Notes: generated from the sequence alone by a model not told the origin. A stretch of DNA of 64,000 nt from Ndongobacter massiliensis (GCF_900120375.1 NZ_LT635480.1:1618840-1682839), one strand, 5' to 3'; shown: positions 43,408 through 52,360, counted from the first letter of the stretch. Numbers and translations are program-made.

Positions 43408-44268
43408 ATGATTAATAACGCTTGCGAATTCGAAAAAAAGTATCCATTTTTAAAAGTGTATAAGCCCGAACATGAGGAGCACTATGAGGTGACGAAAGAG
43501 GCTATGAGCTTTCTCCATGAATACTATGATTATTACAAACAAAATTATAAGGGACCAGAGAAGCGGTCACAATTAACTTCGAAAGGCTGGTCGATATCAA
43601 GGAAAGCGCCGTATAAGGATAAGGAAAAGCGGTGCATTAACGTTGTCGGTGATATATTAACAAGTTTGAGTGCTTTTCCAAAAGAAAAAAAAGATGCCGA
43701 TGCCATGGCTATATTCGAAGACATTTATCATACCGTCGGCAATTTTATTCCGATTCCTGGAGGAGCAAATTTTCGACCTGGGCGACAAGGCAAAGCAGGA
43801 AATAGTGATCATTTTGATTATAAATTAAATATAATCAAAGGTTTTTTTGATAAAGAGGATATGATTACAGACAATGAAATCTACCAAATTTCAAAAAGAA
43901 TTGAAATAGGACTTTCACTTGGTAGTAACGTACGGCAAAAAAAATTAATAGATATAAATAAAACGCTTAAAATAGAACCAAAGCTAGAGGTGTTAAAAGA
44001 TAATGTTCAGTTGCGTTATTGGATACAGTTGGAGTGGAAAGACGAAGGAAAAAAATGGGGAGATTTTGTTGAAGAAAATTACTTGCAAGATTTTGTAGAT
44101 GAATCAGATGACCTAAAGCCGGTGAGGTTTAATTCAGAAGATCCTTTAGATGTATGTAAACGAATAATAAAAAGAGGGTATCGAATTACTCATAAAGGTA
44201 AGTTGGATAAGGCAGAAATCAATAAAATTTTCGATCACCTGGGGGTTTCGAATATATCTAATAGGTAA
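43408..44268 (+). CDS. Unrecognised 286-residue protein, AT-rich island
   Basis: I do not recognise this family with confidence. It is soluble, Lys/Glu/Asp-rich, without signal or membrane segments. Notable stretches are TVGNFIPIPGGANFRPGRQGKAGNSDHFDYKLN in the centre and a charged C-terminal third. Codon use is distinctly AT-rich (AAA, ATA, AAT) relative to the genes to the left. It marks the left border of an island running to about 49,080. GGAACGGAG precedes the start. Confidence 0.65.
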   Translation: MINNACEFEKKYPFLKVYKPEHEEHYEVTKEAMSFLHEYYDYYKQNYKGPEKRSQLTSKGWSISRKAPYKDKEKRCINVVGDILTSLSAFPKEKKDADAMAIFEDIYHTVGNFIPIPGGANFRPGRQGKAGNSDHFDYKLNIIKGFFDKEDMITDNEIYQISKRIEIGLSLGSNVRQKKLIDINKTLKIEPKLEVLKDNVQLRYWIQLEWKDEGKKWGDFVEENYLQDFVDESDDLKPVRFNSEDPLDVCKRIIKRGYRITHKGKLDKAEINKIFDHLGVSNISNR

Positions 44269-44481
44269 AATGCTTGACCGATTCTTTGAAAATATGATGG
44301 GAATGTCTGAGAAACAGGAGCGTGTCATAGAATAACCTCCAGTTCGCAGTGGATTTAGACACTTATCAAGCGACGACATTCTTTTTGCCACTTTCTACTC
44401 TGCAGCGAGCGTTAAGACCTAATGCCTAATGTAGAGTTATCATTAGGGGAGCCTTAATACATGTGAAGGCTAGGCAACCAT
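44269..44481. other. Non-coding gap with probable gene debris
   Basis: No supported gene. The plus strand has a 21-codon open piece just after the stop at 44268 ending in RVIE. The rest shows no recognisable protein or RNA. Confidence 0.35.
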
Positions 44482-44667
44482 GAAAGTCATACTCTCTTTG
44501 TCCATGCAGGTATTGATGAATATCTAGGAGAAAATTGGGAGTATACCGATGATTATACTTACACCCATAAATATCCTGCTGTCATTGGAGCTATAGATGG
44601 ATTAGATTTACAAATTGTTGTAGGTCATGTATATACTTCAGAAATAGCGAAAGATTTATCTTTATAA
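44482..44667 (+). pseudogene. 3' remnant of a metallophosphoesterase gene
   Basis: One frame from 44482 to TAA 44665-44667 reads ESHTLFVHAGIDEYLGENWEY, then TYTHKYPAVIGA and LQIVVGHVYTSEIAKDLSL. VHAGID and VGHVYTS match the C-terminal metal-binding His blocks of Ser/Thr phosphatase-like calcineurin-fold enzymes. The N-terminal half of the fold, including its first metal motif, is absent. No start or ribosome site is present. It is decayed debris within the island. Confidence 0.75.
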
Positions 44668-44710
44668 GTCAGCCCTACGCCTAAGAATGAAAAAAGCTTA
44701 GCTTTACAGA

Positions 44711-45895
44711 CTATACCATGTATTTTTGCTTTAATATCTTAATTTTCTCAATTACCATTTCTCTGACAAAATCTGGTCCTAGTACTTCAACTCGATCACT
44801 ATATTGCATAGCAAAATTGCTCATAGCAAAGGGGCTGCAAATCACTCTAATGATATCAAAATCAGGATTCGAACGATCCTTAGCGATATAGCGGAATGTG
44901 TTGCCAAAGCGGTCCTGCAAAAAAGTGTAGTCCGGGCGTAGATTTTCACCGTCAGCGGTTTTCGAACTTTTTACCTTGAGTCGAATAGAAACGGGTTTGT
45001 CAAATGCCATATCGAGATGCTGATAGTGAAAGTCTTCACGCCAGCTTTGTGGAAGGTTATGAACCTGATCTTTTGGTAAAGCAGGTTCACCAGTAGAACC
45101 TGCTTCCCTATTCTTTTTGGGTATTTCGATTTCCGACATTAAGTCTACCCGCCATATTGACATGTTTTTCTCCTGCTCTTTATTTCCTTCTCGACAAGCA
45201 AGCAAATAGTAGCGGCCACCGTTTGCCACGATATAATAGGGGCTTACACAATCTTTATCGCCACGCACGGGCAAGAGATGATGATACTTATTAAAACCAT
45301 TGAACTTAAAACTGATTTTTACTTTGGCATTGATAGCTTCCCGTATTGTTTGAAGATTATCTTTTAATACTTCGATGTCTCCATAAGCTTGTTCATGAAT
45401 GCGGCAAATTTGTTGAAAGCTATTTTGGTAAAATTGTGTTGTTAGATTCTTTAGAATTTTGTTGATAATTATATCTGCTGTTTTTGTATCAAGTGTTTTA
45501 GAAAACAAAACACTTTCAATCAGCCGATGGATTTCCTCGTAAGTAAAAATATGCTGATAATGTAAATTGCGAATGCGCATTTTTTGATTGAAAAAATCAT
45601 CATCATCTGTTTCGGGCTGATCAAGAGCTTCATTTCCGTAACGCTTTTTGAAGTCATCGAAGATTAGCCTCCATTCGTTTTCCTGTTTTAAGGTCCCATC
45701 CGGATTAGAGTTTAATGCATCGGCGAGTTTTACAATTGTGTCATTGTATGTTTCCTTATCACCGAGATATGGTTCCATTGTTTGATCTTCTCTTAGAGAC
45801 TTTTGTGTGACAATATGTTCACTGTCTGAATTTTGACGCAAATATTCTAAGATGCGATGGGCTCTTTCAATTTTAGAATAGTGGGGTCTTGCCAT
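44711..45895 (-). CDS. WYL-domain transcriptional regulator
   Basis: The protein has 394 residues. The N-terminal part (HYSKIERAHRILEYLRQNSDSEHIVTQKSLRE) looks like a winged-helix start. The WYL domain spans about 185-265 (INAKVKISFKFNGFNKYHHLLPVRGDKDCVSPYYIVANGGRYYLLACREG), followed by a WCX-like C-terminal extension (VSIRLKVKSSKTADGENLRPDYTF ... RVICSPFAMSNFAMQYSDRVEVLGP). WYL regulators bind nucleic-acid or nucleotide ligands and often control defence islands. No intact defence system is recognisable beside it. Confidence 0.87.
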   Translation of the reverse strand: MARPHYSKIERAHRILEYLRQNSDSEHIVTQKSLREDQTMEPYLGDKETYNDTIVKLADALNSNPDGTLKQENEWRLIFDDFKKRYGNEALDQPETDDDDFFNQKMRIRNLHYQHIFTYEEIHRLIESVLFSKTLDTKTADIIINKILKNLTTQFYQNSFQQICRIHEQAYGDIEVLKDNLQTIREAINAKVKISFKFNGFNKYHHLLPVRGDKDCVSPYYIVANGGRYYLLACREGNKEQEKNMSIWRVDLMSEIEIPKKNREAGSTGEPALPKDQVHNLPQSWREDFHYQHLDMAFDKPVSIRLKVKSSKTADGENLRPDYTFLQDRFGNTFRYIAKDRSNPDFDIIRVICSPFAMSNFAMQYSDRVEVLGPDFVREMVIEKIKILKQKYMV

Positions 45896-46150
45896 TATTT
45901 AATTTCCTCACTTTCATAGTATCTACAATAATATGCTTCCTTTCTCTTTCTCATTATAAATAATAAAAAAATTATACAAAATTTATTTTAAGGCGGAAAA
46001 AGTCGAGATAGGATTTTGTATACTAGGGATAGTGCACTCGACAGAACATTGACAATTCAATAAAGAAAGGAGACGTCCGGACTTCTTCTGACAAAGAAAT
46101 CGCAATTGGGTAGGTGAATAATAAAAATGCATGTCTGAGAGGAGCAAAAA

Positions 46151-46765
46151 ATGATTACAGATGCACAAAGAATGGAGGGAATGAGAAGACTTGGGGATAT
46201 ATATGCGTATCTTGGCATAATGTCCGGACATCCGATTCTCGGGCTTCTACATGATTATCGGTTTATAACGATAGGTAATGCTGGGACAACTGCAGCGAAT
46301 GAAGAACTTTGGGAATCAATAGAGACATTATTTTATTCAAAAAAAACGGATTTGGAACGGAATTGTGCGGTTGAAAAATGCAATAGGTATCAGTATTTGA
46401 TTGATGTTTTTGAACGAGCTACAGGATGTTATGTATATTATGCAGTGGAGACAAAGAGTGTATATGGTTTGATGCTAGCCTTGCTTTATGTATCGCCGGA
46501 ATCAGAGAATGAAGATGACGAAGAGGAGGAAGAGGACAACTGGGAATATGAACGACCCGAGCCTTATCTTCATGACGGGCAGATGATGGTCAGTGCTTTT
46601 GTCTATAACTTGGGCGATTCCAAAATAGTGGCTGAGCGAGAGATTTGGAAACTCCCGGAAAAACCGGAGGACTATAAAGGTCTGTTGTATGAAGACGGTG
46701 AGTTTGGAGATATTTTTCTGGCAAGAAGCCGAGATGACGAATCAGTTTTGACGAGAGTGGGTTAG
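46151..46765 (+). CDS. Unrecognised 204-residue acidic protein
   Basis: I do not recognise it. ATG 46151 follows GAGAGGAG. The chain is soluble with an acidic run (ENEDDEEEEEDNWEYERPEP) around residues 117-137 and a hydrophobic-aromatic core (GCYVYYAVETKSVYGLMLALLYVSPE). Similar small acidic orphans often serve as immunity proteins, but no toxin gene is here. The 255 bases upstream hold the divergent WYL promoter region and no gene. Confidence 0.6.
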   Translation: MITDAQRMEGMRRLGDIYAYLGIMSGHPILGLLHDYRFITIGNAGTTAANEELWESIETLFYSKKTDLERNCAVEKCNRYQYLIDVFERATGCYVYYAVETKSVYGLMLALLYVSPESENEDDEEEEEDNWEYERPEPYLHDGQMMVSAFVYNLGDSKIVAEREIWKLPEKPEDYKGLLYEDGEFGDIFLARSRDDESVLTRVG

Positions 46766-46829
46766 AGATTGCATTGATTTTAGCAAAATAATAGAATTAA
46801 TCTAACATGAAAAAGAAAGAAGAATTTTT

Positions 46830-47432
46830 ATGAAAATTGATATTCAATCTTATATGAACAGTCGTGAATACATTGCACCTCGAGGCAGAGCTGCCTCGGT
46901 GCGTTATTCCGATAAACGCTTAATGAAGGCAGAAGGCGAAGCACAAAAAACGCCGGTTCCTCGTGAAGAAATTATTCGTTTAAGCAAAGATTTTCTATCG
47001 GCCATACCGGTTCCGACCCATTTTGATCCAGTTTTACAGATTGAGGATCCTGACAGAATTGATTATGTTAAAATTAAAAGTCAATTTCATTTGGCGAATC
47101 AGAAAGATTTGATTTGGATGAAGTTTACGCAAGACGGATACTTAGGCGTTGTAGCTCAGGGAGATGATATCAATTTTGATATCCCGGAGGATGAGACACT
47201 TCTTAATATCAATTTATTGATTCAAAAAGAAAACGAGACCAGAAGGCGTTACACCAGCTCAGGAATCCTAATCCATCAGCTGCATAAAACTTGGGATGAA
47301 AGTTTTGTTTTGCTTTTTCCTTTGGCAGATATACCGGAGGAAATAGATCGCTTAAAAATAGAGACAGGCTTGGGGAACTCTTTACTTTCAAAGGGTGTGC
47401 CGATTTTAGATTATTACTCCCATATTTATTAG
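46830..47432 (+). CDS. Unrecognised 200-residue protein
   Basis: Family not recognised. ATG 46830 follows AAAGAAAGAAG. Soluble; the N-terminal 60 residues are basic (YMNSREYIAPRGRAASVRYSDKRLMKAEGE) and the rest alternates short strands and charged turns (DIPEDETLLNINLLIQKENETRRR). It lies between two other island orphans on the same strand. A terminator follows. Confidence 0.6.
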   Translation: MKIDIQSYMNSREYIAPRGRAASVRYSDKRLMKAEGEAQKTPVPREEIIRLSKDFLSAIPVPTHFDPVLQIEDPDRIDYVKIKSQFHLANQKDLIWMKFTQDGYLGVVAQGDDINFDIPEDETLLNINLLIQKENETRRRYTSSGILIHQLHKTWDESFVLLFPLADIPEEIDRLKIETGLGNSLLSKGVPILDYYSHIY

Positions 47433-47464
47433 TACGATAGACAGCATTGCAAGATTCAAAATAG

Positions 47465-47503
47465 GTGCGGCTACTCCTTATCAAGTAGTCGCACTTATTA
47501 TAA
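47465..47503 (+). terminator. Terminator after the 200-residue orphan
   Basis: An 11-bp stem (GTGCGGCTACT / AGTAGTCGCAC, one G-T) with an 8-base loop, followed by TTATTATAA. Confidence 0.75.
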
Positions 47504-47539
47504 GGAATAAAATAAATAACCGTTCGGAAGGAGAGTCAT

Positions 47540-48079
47540 ATGGATAATCGGTCAAGAGAAAAACTAATAGAATTGATTCAGAAAAATGTCAAATTATTCA
47601 ATATGAGCATGATAGAAAGAAAAGATAAGCCCTTTATTTTACAGGAGGACTTTCATATCTCGACACCAATTCAAAATAATCTTTTTTCCTGGAACTTACA
47701 GTTCACGATTAGTTTTACAGAAAATAGACTCATCCATTTGATGATGTTCCTCGACCCGATTATTATCAATACACAAAATCGTCTTTCTTTTATTAGATTT
47801 GCAAATGCTGCCAATATGTGGCTTGGCTCAGCACTGGGTAAGTTCTGGGTCAATGATGATAATGATTTTTGTTATGAAATGTACCTGCCGGAATTTTTCC
47901 TGGAGCATCTGGGCGAATTGGAGAGGCAACTTTTTGATAACCCTTTTTCTCATTTTCAAGACTGCCTGACCCCCTTACTTATGCTTAAGCAAGGAAGATG
48001 GAATGTGGAAAAAGCAATAGCATATATAGATGAATTAAGGGAAGAGAGAGTTGTGGATAACGATAAATACGACCTGTGA
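47540..48079 (+). CDS. YbjN-like domain protein
   Basis: The protein has 179 residues with GGAAGGAGAG before ATG 47540. The order of features, an early NLFSWNLQFTISFTENRLIHLMMFLDP, then FANAANMWLGSALGKFWVNDDNDFCYEMYLPEFFLE and a closing helix, resembles YbjN/T3SS-chaperone-like folds (strand set, helix, acidic strand pair, helix). Such proteins act as small chaperones or immunity proteins. The assignment rests on fold-like pattern only. Confidence 0.55.
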   Translation: MDNRSREKLIELIQKNVKLFNMSMIERKDKPFILQEDFHISTPIQNNLFSWNLQFTISFTENRLIHLMMFLDPIIINTQNRLSFIRFANAANMWLGSALGKFWVNDDNDFCYEMYLPEFFLEHLGELERQLFDNPFSHFQDCLTPLLMLKQGRWNVEKAIAYIDELREERVVDNDKYDL

Positions 48080-48081
48080 AA

Positions 48082-48249
48082 TTATGACTTTGGGCAAGCT
48101 CGTCCAGATTGTCCAGTGAAGTGTACAGAAATGGGCTCTTTGTAGTCTGGAATCCGATTTAAGGAACGTGGTATTTTATCAGCACAGTCATCTCCATCCA
48201 CGTGGAGACAGTCTACTTGATGTAAAGAATTAAGTAATTGAATGTTCAT
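48082..48249 (-). other. Possible small ORF or gene fragment, 55 codons
   Basis: The minus strand is open from ATG 48249 to TAA at 48082-48084 with a coding-like composition (LHVDGDDCADKIPRSL; ISVHFTGQSGRACPKS). No ribosome site precedes the ATG. It may be the end of a lost gene. Not recognised. Confidence 0.3.
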
Positions 48250-48591
48250 TAGAAGTGCAACGATCTAGGTGCTTCATAAAAGAGTAGTGGTCCGCATTAT
48301 CTGGTACTATGTATCTATGCAGTAAGAGAAGATATCGAAAGGGGAGTCTTGGTACATGACGAAACGACTTCCCCGTGTTCTATGCTTAATGCATATATGT
48401 AGCGTTGGAGGATTCACACATGTATACACCTAAGGGTTCAAATTTGCACCCAGCTTTTCATTTTGCACCCCAATGCCCCCGAGCGATATTTCCGAGTGGA
48501 TGGTATTTATTTTTCTGTACGATGCCATAAAAGGACGATAAAACGGATACAATTCGGAGTCGTCTTTTTTGCCTTGAGAGGTTATTGTTTT
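48250..48591. other. Gap with a GC hairpin
   Basis: No supported gene. An imperfect hairpin GGGGAGTC (about 48342) / GACTTCCCC (about 48367) is present. The reading frame upstream of the 48592 start is open but lacks a ribosome site. Confidence 0.35.
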
Positions 48592-49080
48592 ATGAAAAAA
48601 AGAATTTTCATAACGCTGGCCGTTTTCTGCTTTTTGGCTTTCGGCTATGTTATTCATGAGTATATAAAGCCATCGGAATATATACCGACTCAAGATGAAA
48701 TTGCCTTAAAAATCCAATTTAATGTAAAAGAGGACATCGGGTTACTCGTTTTTGATTATGTGGTCAATGGCCACGAGTTTAGTTCAGGTATAGCAAATAC
48801 CGATCGTTCTTTGATCAAGCATGATGAGCAAATCATTCATGTCTGGAACAAAGAAGAGTTGCAGGCAGGTTCAGGTCCTCTGGATTTATCCATCAAATTT
48901 CGCATTATCACTGAGTATATGGATCCCAATTTCGAGAATTCTTATCCTGAAGAATTGACCAAAGTTCTGGAACCCATTTTCTGGAAAGCGGAGTTTGGCA
49001 AAATGTATGAAATTATTATTTCGGGGGATAAAATTAATGGCTATACAGCGGGGCTAAAGTATAAGTTGCACAAAGATTAG
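48592..49080 (+). CDS. Unrecognised membrane-anchored or secreted protein, 162 residues
   Basis: ATG 48592 (GAGAGG upstream) starts an N-terminal hydrophobic helix MKKRIFITLAVFCFLAFGYVI, either anchor or uncleaved signal. The rest is a soluble extracellular domain: DEIALKIQFNVKEDIGLLVFDYVVNG then WNKEELQAGSGPLDLSIKFRIITEY, a beta-rich pattern. No lipobox. Family not recognised. It closes the AT-rich island. Confidence 0.65.
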   Translation: MKKRIFITLAVFCFLAFGYVIHEYIKPSEYIPTQDEIALKIQFNVKEDIGLLVFDYVVNGHEFSSGIANTDRSLIKHDEQIIHVWNKEELQAGSGPLDLSIKFRIITEYMDPNFENSYPEELTKVLEPIFWKAEFGKMYEIIISGDKINGYTAGLKYKLHKD

Positions 49081-49083
49081 CGA

Positions 49084-49254
49084 TCACGATTTTTGCTTCT
49101 CATGGTTCCCCAGATGGAAGAAGAGCTTGCTTTTTATACTTTCACAAAAGTAAAGATGCACCATGCCCACCGCGCCCTTGCGGATACCCACAGCACAGAT
49201 GAGAACCAGCAGAGCCCTCAGATCTAGGCCTTCCAAAATCGTTTGAATAATCAT
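49084..49254 (-). CDS. Small hydrophobic protein downstream of ZIP transporter
   Basis: A 56-residue frame with a strong ribosome site (GGAGGAAATAGG) directly before ATG 49254, starting 17 bases after the ZIP stop. The N-terminal half is hydrophobic (LDLRALLVLICAVGIRKGAVGMVHLYFC), the tail basic. The strong site and operon position argue for a real gene; family not recognised. Confidence 0.55.
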   Translation of the reverse strand: MIIQTILEGLDLRALLVLICAVGIRKGAVGMVHLYFCESIKSKLFFHLGNHEKQKS

Positions 49255-49270
49255 CCTATTTCCTCCAATC

Positions 49271-50047
49271 CTACCCCAGCGCCACATCCAGTGTCATCAT
49301 GATGCTAAAGCCGACCGCAAAGAAAATTGTCCCGATGTTGGAGTGCTTTCCCTGTGACATTTCCGGTATCAGTTCCTCTACAACCACATAGAGCATTGCG
49401 CCTGCGGCAAAGCTCAAAAGAAACGGTAGCGCCGGAATCACGAGCTGTGCCGCAAGAAGCGTCAGCACTGCTCCGATTGGTTCTACCATGCCGGAAAGGA
49501 CGCCACCGAGAAACGCCTTGCCTTCGCTCTCGCCCTCAGCTCGGAGAGGCATGGAAATGATTGCACCCTCGGGGAAATTCTGAATGGCAATGCCTATTGA
49601 TAAGGCGAGCGCACTCGCCGCCGTAACCTGCGTGTTTCCCGCAAAAAAGCCCGCATACATAACGCCCACCGCTATTCCTTCGGGAATGTTATGCAGCGTC
49701 ACCGCCAACACCATCATAGTAGTGCGGCCGAGCTTGCTTTTCGGCCCCTCAGCCTGGTCGCTCCCTACATGAAGGTGCGGGATAAGCCTGTCAAGCATGA
49801 GCAAAAACAGCACTCCGACCCAAAATCCGATAAAGGCGGGGAGGAAGGACAGCTTGCCCATGTTTTCCGATTGCTCTATCGCCGGAATCAGCAGGCTCCA
49901 AATAGATGCTGCCACCATAACCCCCGCGGCAAAGCCGGCAAGCGCACGATGCACCAAATCGCCGAGTGATCTTTTCATAAAGAACACACACGCAGAGCCG
50001 AGCGTCGTCCCGAGAAAGGGGATTAGTATTCCGAAAAAAGTTTCCAT
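49271..50047 (-). CDS. ZIP family metal transporter
   Basis: The protein has 258 residues from ATG 50047 (AGGTAGG upstream; a GTG three codons earlier is possible). Eight membrane segments. The metal-binding helix pair carries LAVTLHNIPEGIAVGV and GIAIQNFPEGAIISMPL, the HNxPEG and QNFPEG signatures of the GufA-type ZIP branch, with PHLHVGSDQAEG in the variable loop. It imports zinc or a related divalent metal. Confidence 0.94.
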   Translation of the reverse strand: METFFGILIPFLGTTLGSACVFFMKRSLGDLVHRALAGFAAGVMVAASIWSLLIPAIEQSENMGKLSFLPAFIGFWVGVLFLLMLDRLIPHLHVGSDQAEGPKSKLGRTTMMVLAVTLHNIPEGIAVGVMYAGFFAGNTQVTAASALALSIGIAIQNFPEGAIISMPLRAEGESEGKAFLGGVLSGMVEPIGAVLTLLAAQLVIPALPFLLSFAAGAMLYVVVEELIPEMSQGKHSNIGTIFFAVGFSIMMTLDVALG

Positions 50048-50075
50048 TTGCTTCACCTACCTTTGCATTGCGTTT

Positions 50076-50490
50076 TTATTTGTTTCTTCTGAATCCCGTC
50101 TCATCTCGGTATTCGGGATGCTCCTTTAAATATATGTCTTTATCACCGCAGATGGTATAGTCACATCGGCAGCCGCCTGCGCCGTTGTGGAAGTTCTTTT
50201 TGCCGCCCAAATCGGTGCGTCAATCGGACAGAAAGTCGATGTACTGCCGCTGCACCTTTTCCCATACCGCCTCCTGCTCTTCCGCAGGATAGTGCAGGGC
50301 GATTTTTGCCGGTATCTCTTTCTTGCAGGGCTTTGAATACAGCACGCCGATGCCGCCGCTGAAGAAATAAAGAGTAGCGCGCTCGGACGGCCGTTTACCG
50401 TTATTGTTTCATAATACGCTAGCGGTCGGTAGGTATAAATACGCCGCGATGGCGGTTTTGCTTCTCGATTTCCTTTCACAGTGCGTCTCC
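50076..50490 (-). pseudogene. Decayed gene of unrecognised family
   Basis: Minus-strand frames show a conserved-looking chain broken twice. A piece AYYETITVNG shifts frame near 50400 and continues KRPSERATLYFFSGGIGVLYSKPC, then WEKVQRQYIDFLSD, an in-frame TGA at 50220-50222, then RTDLGGKKNFHNGAGG and TAA at 50076-50078. LGGKKNFHNG looks like a family motif but I cannot name the family. No intact start or ribosome site is clear. Confidence 0.6.
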
Positions 50491-50572
50491 GGCAAGGCGC
50501 ATTTCTTTTTCGCGCCGGAGAATTTGTATACGCTGTGCAGGATAGATGCAAAGATGCTAATTCTTTACTCCC

Positions 50573-51008
50573 TTATTTCCGTGCTGTGACGCACAACCAG
50601 CTTTTCTTTTTATGAATTTGAATATCGTGAAAGTCCGCTTGCTCCAGATACGCCTTGAGCTCGGCGTCCTTGTAGATGGTCATGCCGCCAATGATCTCCG
50701 TCCACTTTTCGTCCTTGTCTGTTTCGCCGCTGCTCTTGTTGCAGGTGAGAAAGGTTCCGCCAGGTTTCATCACCGCCAAACCTCTTGGAAGCATTGCGGC
50801 AAGTCATGCCAGAAATAGACCGTTTCAAAGGTCGTGACCGCATCAAAGTGCTCCGATTCAAACGGTAGCTCCGTTACGCTCGCACGCAACACGGCGCAGC
50901 GTTCTTCTGTAACGGCGGCTTTGTCGACTTTTTTTTTGATTTTTCAACGTTGACGGACGAATAATCGATGCCCTTTACAACACCCTGCGGGTATTTTCGA
51001 AAAAGGAT
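50573..51008 (-). pseudogene. Decayed class I SAM-dependent methyltransferase
   Basis: The readable pieces are GIDYSSVNVEKSKK, then LRASVTELPFESEHFDAVTTFE and VYFWHDLPQCFQEVWR ending in a stop. A different frame resumes with LAVMKPGGTFLTCNKSSGETDKDEKW and ends TARK at TAA 50573-50575. These are motif I-to-III segments of a UbiE-like methyltransferase. The N-terminus with the glycine-rich SAM loop is missing, a poly-A run near 50930 marks another slip, and at least one frameshift lies near 50780. An intact methyltransferase gene abuts it. Confidence 0.78.
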
Positions 51009-51011
51009 ATA

Positions 51012-51635
51012 TCACACCTCCGATTTCACACATTCAGCATAAGTTAATGGGAATGACGCTTTCACAACAACGCTTTTCCGAACCGTCCATCCGTTTTGCC
51101 GCAGAAAAGCCAAATATTCCTCGCTCGTCCACTTGCTGTAAAGGGGAAAACCTGCGAGCTTCATAAAAAATGCCCTGACCTTGCCGGAAAACGAATTTTC
51201 AGAGTGGGTGAAGGTCGGCGCAATCAGCACGCCGTCATTTTTCAGCACTCTTTTAATCTCTTGCAGAGCTTTCTCCGGCTGCGGCACGATGTGCAGAGCA
51301 TTGGAAACGATCACCACATCGAAAGACTTTTCCGCATAGGGCAGACAGAACATATCCTGCACGGAAAAATGCAGCTTCGCCGAGCGGTTATCCCGCTTTG
51401 CCTCGGCAATCATTTCGGAAGAGGCATCCGTCGCCTCAATATGGTTTGTGGCGTTCACGATATTTTTTGCAATCAGTCCGGTGCCCGTTGCGAGCTCAAG
51501 CACCGTCTTAGCTTTCACAATCGGTAGGATAAGCTCATACATCTTTTCATATGCCGCCCGATCCTTCCGCATGAAGCAGTTGTACAGACCGGCATTTCTA
51601 TCCCAAAAATTCTTGTGTTCTTGCATCGTTGTCAT
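51012..51635 (-). CDS. Class I SAM-dependent methyltransferase
   Basis: The protein has 207 residues. Motif I is VLELATGTGLIAKNI, followed by EATDASSEMIAEAKRD, FSVQDMFCLPYAEKSFDVVIVSNALHIV, and RVLKNDGVLIAPTFTHSEN, the layout of UbiE/arsenite-type small-molecule methyltransferases. Substrate unknown. It lies downstream of a TetR gene on the same strand, about 100 bases apart, suggesting regulation by it. Confidence 0.88.
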   Translation of the reverse strand: MTTMQEHKNFWDRNAGLYNCFMRKDRAAYEKMYELILPIVKAKTVLELATGTGLIAKNIVNATNHIEATDASSEMIAEAKRDNRSAKLHFSVQDMFCLPYAEKSFDVVIVSNALHIVPQPEKALQEIKRVLKNDGVLIAPTFTHSENSFSGKVRAFFMKLAGFPLYSKWTSEEYLAFLRQNGWTVRKSVVVKASFPLTYAECVKSEV

Positions 51636-51737
51636 TCCTTTTTTCGTCAGATTTGTCGAACAGATACATACACATTATGCGGTTAGACGCGGCTAACTCA
51701 TGCATCTTTGAAACGCCGCATCTCTGCGGCGTTTCGC

Positions 51738-52316
51738 TTATTCAAATAATTCCCTGCAAGCGCCGTGTACCAGCGTTTCCAGCAGCTGCGGATACAGCTC
51801 TCCTATTTGCTCCTTACGGGAGACGGTCAGAATCAGTTCGCGTACAGTCGCGGCGGCAAGTGAAGTCTCTCGTTTTAGAACAAGGTCATATTTCTCCAGA
51901 AGCTGACGAATGTGCGTTTCGTCGTCGTGGTAGTGCACATTTTTGACATCCTCCGGAAGCCTCTGCAAAAGCAACTTCGCATCGTTTTCGATAAAAATCA
52001 TATCGCCGGTATCGGAAAGCCGTTTGCATACTGCAAGAACCGCCTGCGCCGCACGCTCTGCGGCCGGCAAGCCGACATTTTTGTTCAGCGCAAGATCGGC
52101 AACCCCGTAAAGCTCGGTGTGGATACCCTCCAAAACTGCGAAGAACAGCATTTCCTTTGATTCATAGAATTTATAGAATGAGCCTTTTGCTATACCTACA
52201 GCCCGTGTCAGCTGATCCACAGAGGTTTTCTTCATCCCCAGCGTAACCGCACAGCACCGCGTTTCCTTCAGCAGTGCCTTGCGAAGCTGTTCTTTTTCGT
52301 ATTCGGTAAAAGCCAA
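51738..52316 (-). CDS. TetR family transcriptional regulator
   Basis: The protein has 192 residues with a TTG start at 52316 after AAGGAAG. The N-terminal HTH is KKTSVDQLTRAVGIAKGSFYKFYESKEMLFFAVLEGI, and the C-terminal ligand domain is helical. It heads the unit with the methyltransferase. A promoter and an imperfect operator lie directly upstream, so autoregulation is likely. Ligand unknown. Confidence 0.9.
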   Translation of the reverse strand: MAFTEYEKEQLRKALLKETRCCAVTLGMKKTSVDQLTRAVGIAKGSFYKFYESKEMLFFAVLEGIHTELYGVADLALNKNVGLPAAERAAQAVLAVCKRLSDTGDMIFIENDAKLLLQRLPEDVKNVHYHDDETHIRQLLEKYDLVLKRETSLAAATVRELILTVSRKEQIGELYPQLLETLVHGACRELFE

Positions 52317-52336
52317 GATTGAACTTCCTTAAAATA

Positions 52337-52359
52337 TGACTGTTTTGGACTTTTGGTCA
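52337..52359. promoter_or_regulatory. Candidate TetR operator
   Basis: An imperfect 23-bp inverted repeat with ends TGAC / GTCA (arms TGACTGTTT and TTTTGGTCA) lies between the predicted -10 and the tetR start. Confidence 0.5.
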
Positions 52360-52360
52360 G

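Noticed and set aside
44146-44391. An 81-codon minus-strand frame
   Set aside because: It overlaps the 3' end of the 286-residue gene, lacks a ribosome site and has no recognisable motif.
50126-50551. A 141-codon minus-strand frame as an intact gene
   Set aside because: Its conserved-looking segment (AYYETITVNG) continues in a different frame, so the open frame mixes pseudogene and shadow sequence.
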